From assembly GCA_016735415.1 (NCBI GenBank), contig JAERRP010000433.1, positions 1-6,722 of the forward strand: DNA of 6,722 bases. Reading direction: 5' to 3'. Source of the DNA: Desulfobacterales bacterium (GTDB taxonomy: Bacteria > Desulfobacterota > Desulfobacteria > Desulfobacterales > UBA5852). The translations under genes and the position numbers were made by a program. Positions 1 to 4,951 of this stretch are shown here, one piece after another; positions within the stretch are counted from its first letter, which is position 1; the number at the start of each line of letters is the position of its first letter. The notes below the pieces were generated by a model, which saw only the letters and a program-made list of their open reading frames with translations, had not been told where the DNA came from and did not search any database.

Positions 1-1
1 A

Positions 2-259
2 TATGAGCTCGGAGTGGTCGAGGATCTGAAGCGGGCCGTTAACCGCCTGGCCCCGCCGGGTGAAGACTACGCGCACGAACAGGCTTGGCACGACGGCAAC
101 GGCCACAGCCATGTGCAGGCCGCTCTTTTGGGGCCGTCCATCCATATCGCCGTGCGCGAGGGGCGCCTTGTACTGGGGACCTGGCAGCAGGTGGTGGTGA
201 TCAACCACGACAACCGTTCCCGGCGTAGGCCGCTGGCCATCACCCTGACGGGTGAATGA
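2..259 (+). CDS. yjbQ: YjbQ/UPF0047 family protein, C-terminal part (5' end outside window)
   Basis: The reading frame is open to the left edge, so the true start lies outside the window. The GTG at 14 is an internal valine, because in-frame codons for Tyr-Glu-Leu-Gly precede it. The 85 visible residues cover roughly the last 60% of a family that is usually about 130-140 residues long. The family signature is clear: NGHSH (98-112), then ALLGPS, then GRLVLGTWQQ (LGTWQQ ending at 190), then a DNRSRRR segment and a final TLTGE. YjbQ proteins are small cytoplasmic trimers. The E. coli member has been reported to have secondary thiamine-phosphate synthase activity, but its physiological role is poorly settled. 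The gene faces the long DUF748 gene, with their stop codons 36 bp apart, so the two are not in one operon. Family assignment is firm; the thiamine role is by family only. Confidence 0.9.
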   Translation, partial: YELGVVEDLKRAVNRLAPPGEDYAHEQAWHDGNGHSHVQAALLGPSIHIAVREGRLVLGTWQQVVVINHDNRSRRRPLAITLTGE

Positions 260-264
260 GAACT

Positions 265-287
265 CCCACGGGGCTGCTCCCGTCGGG
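265..287. terminator. GC-rich hairpin between convergent genes, possible bidirectional terminator
   Basis: CCCACGGG (265-272) can pair with CCCGT-C-GGG (279-287), giving eight base pairs with one bulged C and a six-base loop. It sits just after the yjbQ stop and just beyond the stop of the opposing DUF748 gene, where a shared terminator would be expected. The T-rich tail on the + strand (TTTATTT, 295-301) is broken, starts several bases after the stem and overlaps the end of the opposing gene. Intrinsic termination is therefore plausible but not certain. Confidence 0.4.
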
Positions 288-295
288 CGGTGAAT

Positions 296-3200
296 TTATT
301 TCAGGCCCAGTTCGACCCGGCTCGGGGAGATGCCGGCCAGTGCTTCGGGCGCCAGCGCGTTGTCGGTTTTGACCAGGAAGATGCGTCCGGTTTCGACCCG
401 GCCTGATTGCAGCAGGTGGTCCCGGACGGCTTTGGCCCGCGCCAGGGCCAGTTTTTCCAGATCCGACGCACGGATTTCGATGTTCTTCCGCATCAGGCGT
501 TCGGCCTCTTCGGGCGGAAGGGTTTTCGCGAAGCCGAGCAGATTCCTGGGTTTGGGGAAGGATTCGGCCTCGTAGGCCTCCTGGAGGTAGACCGGGTATT
601 CCTCGGGCGTGACGGTGATATTCCCAAGCTCTTCGGCCGGTAACTTCTTCTTCGTCCGCGCCAGTATTTTCCGGGCTTTCAATTTGTTTTGAAACATGAT
701 TTCCGTCAGGACCGGGGTGTCACGCGCGTTATCGGCAAAACCGGAAATTTCGAGCTGCAGGACCGGGCGTTCGTACAGAACGCCGGCCAGCCCATCCAGT
801 TTTTGCGTGGTGGCCGGTGTCAACAGGCTGCGGCCGGCGTCGAATTCGAGATAGTCGAGATCTTGGCCGTCGAACATGGCCCCGATCAGGCTAAAGGGCG
901 CGGTCGCCGCTTTGGCGATCAGATTGAGAAAGGCCTGCAGGACGATCCCTCCGATCGAAAACTCAGGATCGTCCATGTCGCCGCTGACGGGCAGGTTGAT
1001 TTGGATCCGGCCGTTGCGGTCCTGCAGCAGGGCCACGGCCAGATCGACGGGCAGATCCAGCGCTTCTTCGCTGGCCACCGCGCTGCCGAAGTCGAATTGA
1101 TCGATCCGGATGCCGTGGTCGGCGGAAAGCTTGCGTTGGGCCACCTTGTAGACGAGGTCGGCCGAGAGTTTGCCTTTGCTGATCTTTTTGCCGATGAACC
1201 GCCCGGAATAAGGACTGATGGCGGTCAGGTCCATTTGGCGCAGATTGATTTTGAGATCGACAAAAAGATCCTCGGGCCGGGGCCTGATCTGGCCGGAGAT
1301 CTCCAGCGGGGTGAGATTGTCCACCCGGCCGGCCAGCAGAACCTCGGCCGGTTGGGCCGCCTCGGTCGAAAGATTGATGACACGGGCTTCCACGCGATCG
1401 AAAGTGGTCTCGAAGCCCGGCCTGAAACTTCGGTCGATAAAGCGGAAATCGCCGTTTTTGATAAAGATCCGTCCGATCGTTACCGGCGGCGGCACAATGC
1501 CGGCATCGGCGGTGGGCGCTTCTTCCTTGGGCGGGCTCCCCGTGTTCGGGTCGGCAGCGGCCATCAGGTTGATCTGCCCCCCCGTATCGATGCGCAGATG
1601 GCCGGAAGGTTTTTCCAGGATGATGTCTCTGATTTTCAGATACGTGGGCTGATAGCCGACATCGATACCGGCCAGCTGCAAATCATTCCATCCCACCAGC
1701 GGTTCGGCCTTGAGGCGATCGATGGTGTGGAAGCGGCTCAATCCGGCGGAACCCTGGAAACGGGCCGAAAGCCCCGGAATTTCGTCCGCGCCCGCGGCCA
1801 ACCGCAGGTCGCCCTGGACCGACAGGCGACCATCGGTCAGTACCGCGGCCACATAGGGTTTGATAAACGGATAGAGCGCGGCCAGATCCAGTTGCTGCAG
1901 TTCGATCCGGGTGTCCACCGCCAGCGGCGCCAGTTTCCATTCCGTTCGGGTATCCAGCGTACCGGTTGTGTTGATCCGGCCGGCCAGATCGACCCGGTTG
2001 GTGACATCCGGCCTGTTGGTCAAATCGATCGCCGCCAGTTGGATGGCATCAATCGAAAGGGTGGCCGGATCATCCGGGACCAGGTTGATGCCCTGGACGG
2101 CATAACCGCCGATATCCACCTTTTCGACGTCGACCTGCCAGCGGGCGGCCGCGGGAGCGGGTGCCGCGCCGGGCGTTTCGGGAGATGGCGGTGGAATGAA
2201 GACATCCAGGTTCAGGACGCCGTCGGCCAGCCGCCGTAATTCCATCCGGCCATCCGTGCTGGTGACCGCGGCCACCTCAATCTTCTGGTCGGGGATGCTG
2301 ACGCGAATCCGGTTGACGGTCAGTTGCGGGACCGCCAGCATGACGTGTTCGGCGGATGTCGGGCCCGGATCGTCGGCCACTGCTGATTTGAGATCCCGCA
2401 GGACGACCCGGGCCTCTTCCACGTTCAGCCGATTGAGCCGGATGAGGGGCGGTTCGATGTTGATCTGCCGGAAACGTTCGGCCAGTTTTACGGCTTCGCT
2501 CGTGCGCACCACCTTGTCCGTGGGCAGGCGGGTAATCGTGAAGACGGGCTGCTGCAGGTCAAAGGTGTTGAGGCGCACGATACCCGCCAGCGGCTCCAGA
2601 CTGCCGATGTCGATGTGCAGCCGGTCGAAAGTCAGGAGCGGGAGATTTTCGGGATCGGTCGGGGTCAGGTCGTTCAGGTTCAGCGTCCCGGCGCTGCGCA
2701 GTCCGAAGGACCCGTCCGGATAATGAATGTAGGTCAGGTGGACTTTGACATCCAAACGGCCGGATTGAATCACGAAGGCCGTATCCGCAGGAAGATAAGG
2801 CATGTATTCCGCCAGTTCGATCGCCCGCAGATCGATGTCCAGCTCGGTTTCCAGGGAATCGGCAAAGGGTTTGGTGCTACCCTTCAAGGCCAGGGGCGTT
2901 CCGTTGATGGTGGCGGCAAACTGCGGCTTCACGAAAATGTCGACGGCGGTCTTCAGGTTGGAGAGAAAGGGCAGATCGATATCCATTTTTTCGATGATGT
3001 GATTCTTGTGGCGAACACCGTCGTGAAAGCGGATGCGGCCGTCTCTGATCTGGATATTGTTCAGGGAAAAGCGGAAGGGGTCGCTGTCGGCATCCTCGGC
3101 CTGGGGTTCATCCGCGGCGGTCGCGGGGGGTGGCGGGGACTTCAAATCCGCGAAATTCCAGTGTCCGTCTTTCGCGAGGGTCAGATAGATTACCGGAGCA

Positions 3201-3568
3201 TTCAGGCGGATTTCTTTCAGCACCGGCGCCAGCCGGAAAAGGGAGATGCTTTGCAGGTTGAGATACAGCTCCCGGAAAGAAATGAAGGCGGTTTTCCCGT
3301 CGGGTTCGGACAGCCTGAAATTCTGGATACGTGCGGTCAGGGTGTAGGGGTTGAACCGAATTTTTTCGATGACCACGCTGCGCTGCAATCGTTTTTGCAG
3401 TTGGGCGACCGCGATCATCCGGCCCACGGCCGGAACAACCAGGAAACCCATGAGGGTGTAGATCAGAATGGCCAGGACGATGCCGGCGCTAATTTTCGTC
3501 CAGCGCGGCAGTGACCGCAGGCGACCGGGCGGGGTTTGATCCTTTCGGGGTTGGCGATCGTTTTCCAT
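296..3568 (-). CDS. DUF748 (AsmA-like) envelope protein with C-terminal OmpA-like domain
   Basis: This is a 1090-residue protein from the ATG at 3568. I chose that start because GAGAGG lies 4 nt upstream; a TTG at 3649 would add 27 basic, Pro-rich residues but has no clear ribosome site. After a short basic N-terminus there is one membrane helix (about 27-49), then a long periplasmic beta-rich body. Low-complexity Pro/Ala/acidic linkers lie at about 143-164, 458-475 and 676-686. The typical DUF748 ending is present at about 839-899: AVALLQDRNGRIQINLPVSG, then DDPEFSIGG, then KAATAPFSLIG. Residues 905-1090 form a divergent OmpA-like domain, with FDAGRSLLTP, an ISGFAD motif and, much later, LALARAKAVRDHLL. 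AsmA-like proteins are thought to be bridge-like carriers of phospholipid between the inner and outer membranes. An OmpA-like end could hold the far end at peptidoglycan or the outer membrane; that is inference. Family assignment is firm, the exact role unknown. Confidence 0.9.
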   Translation of the reverse strand: MENDRQPRKDQTPPGRLRSLPRWTKISAGIVLAILIYTLMGFLVVPAVGRMIAVAQLQKRLQRSVVIEKIRFNPYTLTARIQNFRLSEPDGKTAFISFRELYLNLQSISLFRLAPVLKEIRLNAPVIYLTLAKDGHWNFADLKSPPPPATAADEPQAEDADSDPFRFSLNNIQIRDGRIRFHDGVRHKNHIIEKMDIDLPFLSNLKTAVDIFVKPQFAATINGTPLALKGSTKPFADSLETELDIDLRAIELAEYMPYLPADTAFVIQSGRLDVKVHLTYIHYPDGSFGLRSAGTLNLNDLTPTDPENLPLLTFDRLHIDIGSLEPLAGIVRLNTFDLQQPVFTITRLPTDKVVRTSEAVKLAERFRQINIEPPLIRLNRLNVEEARVVLRDLKSAVADDPGPTSAEHVMLAVPQLTVNRIRVSIPDQKIEVAAVTSTDGRMELRRLADGVLNLDVFIPPPSPETPGAAPAPAAARWQVDVEKVDIGGYAVQGINLVPDDPATLSIDAIQLAAIDLTNRPDVTNRVDLAGRINTTGTLDTRTEWKLAPLAVDTRIELQQLDLAALYPFIKPYVAAVLTDGRLSVQGDLRLAAGADEIPGLSARFQGSAGLSRFHTIDRLKAEPLVGWNDLQLAGIDVGYQPTYLKIRDIILEKPSGHLRIDTGGQINLMAAADPNTGSPPKEEAPTADAGIVPPPVTIGRIFIKNGDFRFIDRSFRPGFETTFDRVEARVINLSTEAAQPAEVLLAGRVDNLTPLEISGQIRPRPEDLFVDLKINLRQMDLTAISPYSGRFIGKKISKGKLSADLVYKVAQRKLSADHGIRIDQFDFGSAVASEEALDLPVDLAVALLQDRNGRIQINLPVSGDMDDPEFSIGGIVLQAFLNLIAKAATAPFSLIGAMFDGQDLDYLEFDAGRSLLTPATTQKLDGLAGVLYERPVLQLEISGFADNARDTPVLTEIMFQNKLKARKILARTKKKLPAEELGNITVTPEEYPVYLQEAYEAESFPKPRNLLGFAKTLPPEEAERLMRKNIEIRASDLEKLALARAKAVRDHLLQSGRVETGRIFLVKTDNALAPEALAGISPSRVELGLK

Positions 3569-3572
3569 TCGG

Positions 3573-3578
3573 CCTCTC
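3573..3578 (-). promoter_or_regulatory. Ribosome binding site deciding the DUF748 start
   Basis: On the - strand GAGAGG is followed by CCGA and then ATG at 3568. The 4-nt spacing is short but usable. The upstream TTG (3649) is preceded only by GGGCACGGG, so the ATG is preferred. The ATG also places the membrane anchor at a normal distance from the N-terminus. Confidence 0.55.
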
Positions 3579-3694
3579 AGGAGGGGTCGCCGTCTGCAGA
3601 AAGGCGGCGGCCGGTTGGATGCGTGTGATTTCGTTCGGGGCACGCTCAACCCGTGCCCGACGAATCCGGGGCCGGGTTTGATGGCGGGATCGCC

Positions 3695-3710
3695 AGGGCC
3701 CCCGGGCCCT
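3695..3710. repeat. GC-rich inverted repeat in the divergent promoter region
   Basis: AGGGCCC (3695-3701) and GGGCCCT (3704-3710) are perfect inverted copies separated by CC. It lies about 20 bp from the TATATAT stretch and could be an operator or a short hairpin. There is no T-tract, so it does not look like an intrinsic terminator. Chance in GC-rich DNA cannot be excluded. Confidence 0.35.
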
Positions 3711-3728
3711 TTCCGGGCGGGTGCTGTC

Positions 3729-3759
3729 TATATATGAACATCGTCCGGCGCGATCTCAA
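3729..3759 (-). promoter_or_regulatory. Weak candidate promoter for the DUF748 gene
   Basis: On the - strand TTGAGA (3759-3754) is followed 19 nt later by TATATA (3734-3729). The -35 box matches sigma70 at five of six positions, the -10 at four of six, and the spacing is on the long side. It would give a leader of about 150 nt before the ATG at 3568. This is one of few AT-rich stretches in the region, which is the main reason to list it. Confidence 0.25.
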
Positions 3760-3815
3760 GAAAAAAATGGTCGATCCCGCGGGTGTCGCTTTCTGCCTGG
3801 GGCATGATCTGCCGG

Positions 3816-3845
3816 TTGACAGGCATCCTCAAAGGTCATTACGAT
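3816..3845 (+). promoter_or_regulatory. Candidate sigma70-type promoter of the PhnD-like/kinase operon
   Basis: A perfect TTGACA (3816-3821) is followed after 18 nt by TACGAT (3840-3845), which keeps the TA and final T of the -10 consensus. Transcription would start near 3852, leaving a leader of about 95 nt before the ATG at 3947. An overlapping TGG-N10-GC (3798-3812) carries the GG and GC doublets of a sigma54 -24/-12 element, but the rest of that match is poor. Confidence 0.45.
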
Positions 3846-3925
3846 ACCGGTCGGCGGCGGTGCCCACGGACCTGGATCATGGGAATCCGCGGCAGGGCTG
3901 GCGGGGCGCCCGGTGGGCTCGGGGC

Positions 3926-3934
3926 GAAAGGGGG
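3926..3934 (+). promoter_or_regulatory. Ribosome binding site for the PhnD-like gene
   Basis: GAAAGGGGG ends 12 nt before the ATG at 3947, a rather long spacing. The next in-frame ATGs (3959 and 3992) have no purine-rich site at a normal distance. The ATG at 3947 is thus the best start, though 3959 gives an equally good signal peptide. Confidence 0.45.
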
Positions 3935-3946
3935 CAGCGACAAACC

Positions 3947-4951
3947 ATGTGGCCACAAATGAAAACCAGGACCGGCGTCTCGTCCGGCCGGATGGGTTGC
4001 CTGGCGCTTTTGCTGTTTTTTCTGGCGGGCCTGGCCTGTTCCCGGGACGAGACGTCCCGGCGGATCGATTTCAGCCAGCGCGAAGACGTCACGATTGTGC
4101 AGGAAGAGGCCGGCCGCCTCACCTACGCCTATCTGCCCCAGTTCTCCCACGCGGTATCCTTCCAGCGGCATTATCGTCTGGTCCGGTACCTGCGCGAACA
4201 GACCGGACTCGACCTGGAGCAGATTTTCCCCGACACTTTTGATGAACACATGCGCATGGTGGGGCAGGGGAAGATCGACATCTCTTTCTCCAACCCCTTC
4301 ATCTATGTCGTGATGGCCCAGGATTACTGCGCCCGGGCGTTTGCGCGTATCATCGAAAGCGGCGGGCATGAACGCTTTCGCGGAGAAATCATCGTGCGGG
4401 CCGACAACCCTGCGATCCGCACGATTGCCGATTGTCGCGGTAAACGCTGGGTGGCGGTGGATCCCTTTTCGGCGGGCGGCTACCTGTACGCCCTGGGACT
4501 TTTTCGGGATCATGGCATCTTCCCGGAAGACTTTGCTGAAATTGCATTCGCGCCGGGGCCGGGCGGCAAGCAGGAAAAAGTGATTCTGGCCGTGCAGGCC
4601 GGTCAGTACGACGTCGGTTCGGTGCGGGAAGGGGCACTGGCGGTGGTGGCGGACAAGATCGATCCGGCCGAAATCCGGGTTATCGACCGCACCGGCTGGT
4701 ATCCGGGCTGGGTTTACGCCGCGCGGGAGGGCCTGGACCCGCAGATCGTGCAGCGTGTGCGCCAGGCCCTGGTGGCGCTCGACGCCGATGACCCCGACCA
4801 GCGGGGGATCCTGGAAAAGGCCCATATCACCGCCATTGTGCCCTCGAACGATACCGAATTCGATCCGGTCCGCAAGCTCTGGACCCGGGTGGGGGGCAAA
4901 TGGCCCGGCTGCGGTGCGGCGGCAGCAAACCCGGAAGGGCGGCGCCCATGA
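3947..4951 (+). CDS. PhnD-like periplasmic substrate-binding lipoprotein
   Basis: From the ATG at 3947 this is a 334-residue protein. The N-terminus is a lipoprotein signal: basic start, hydrophobic core MGCLALLLFFLAGLAC, with the lipidated Cys at residue 31 (codon 4037-4039). The mature part matches the PhnD-like family of periplasmic anion-binding proteins (PF12974): TYAYLPQFS at the first strand, DISFSNPFIY (about 111-120), VAVDPFSAGGYLYALGLF (about 169-186), KVILAVQAGQYDVGSV (about 211-226) and GWYPGWVYAAREGLDP (about 250-265). Proteins of this family bind phosphate, phosphite or phosphonates for ABC importers, but relatives also serve as sensors. No permease or ATPase gene lies beside it. 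Its stop overlaps the start of a histidine kinase gene by 4 bp, so a sensory role with that kinase is more likely than transport. The ligand is unknown. A longer frame from GTG 3653 was rejected because it would bury the signal peptide. Confidence 0.87.
   Translation: MWPQMKTRTGVSSGRMGCLALLLFFLAGLACSRDETSRRIDFSQREDVTIVQEEAGRLTYAYLPQFSHAVSFQRHYRLVRYLREQTGLDLEQIFPDTFDEHMRMVGQGKIDISFSNPFIYVVMAQDYCARAFARIIESGGHERFRGEIIVRADNPAIRTIADCRGKRWVAVDPFSAGGYLYALGLFRDHGIFPEDFAEIAFAPGPGGKQEKVILAVQAGQYDVGSVREGALAVVADKIDPAEIRVIDRTGWYPGWVYAAREGLDPQIVQRVRQALVALDADDPDQRGILEKAHITAIVPSNDTEFDPVRKLWTRVGGKWPGCGAAAANPEGRRP
4042..4060. repeat. Perfect inverted repeat just after the signal peptide codons
   Basis: CCGGGACG (4042-4049) and CGTCCCGG (4053-4060) are exact inverted copies around the three-base loop AGA. 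The repeat begins two bases after the codon of the lipidated Cys and encodes the short linker Arg-Asp-Glu-Thr-Ser-Arg of the lipoprotein. In RNA it would be a strong hairpin inside the coding region. Confidence 0.6.
4933..4938 (+). promoter_or_regulatory. Ribosome binding site of the kinase gene
   Basis: GGAAGG lies inside the last codons of the PhnD-like gene, 9 nt before the ATG at 4948. It supports this start over the ATG at 4954, and together with the ATGA overlap it supports translational coupling. Confidence 0.7.

Larger units (their letters stand above)
3569..3946. other. Divergent intergenic region between DUF748 gene and PhnD-like gene
   Basis: These 378 bp lie between two genes reading outward. 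The + frame is open through much of it (from GTG 3653), but the translation is rich in Arg, Gly and Pro and would bury the signal peptide of the lipoprotein, so I read it as non-coding. It contains a GC-rich inverted repeat (3695-3710), an AT-rich TATATAT (3729-3735), a run of seven A (3761-3767) and a TTGACA box (3816-3821). I see no convincing small ORF with a ribosome site and no riboswitch that I recognise. Confidence 0.6.

Noticed and set aside
689..2239. A 516-codon open frame on the + strand, opposite the DUF748 gene
   Set aside because: The - strand frame has clear family motifs and a full domain layout. The + frame gives a Gln/Asp/Arg/Gly-rich translation with no recognisable domain and no good ribosome site, as expected for the antisense of a GC-rich gene.
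2040..2240. Pro/Ala-rich stretch in the DUF748 gene as a possible frameshift or foreign insert
   Set aside because: The frame continues on both sides with the same beta-rich pattern, and similar linkers occur twice more in the protein, so they look like normal interdomain linkers.
2615..3514. A 299-codon open frame on the + strand, opposite the N-terminal half of the DUF748 gene
   Set aside because: Same antisense effect: repetitive Gly/Gln/Asp composition, no motif, and fully inside a well-supported gene.
3569..3649. N-terminal extension of the DUF748 protein from TTG 3649
   Set aside because: TTG is a rare start with no clear ribosome site here, while the ATG at 3568 has GAGAGG just upstream. 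The extra 27 residues have no recognisable role.
3653..3946. N-terminal extension of the PhnD-like gene from GTG 3653 (98 extra residues, including an ATG at 3734)
   Set aside because: It would place the lipoprotein signal peptide in the middle of the protein. The extra residues are Arg/Gly/Pro-rich with no domain, neither start has a ribosome site, and the stretch contains the best promoter candidate.
3839..4825. A 328-codon open frame on the - strand, opposite the PhnD-like gene
   Set aside because: The + strand protein has a signal peptide and family motifs. The antisense translation is His/Pro/Arg-rich without domains and would cross the likely operon promoter.
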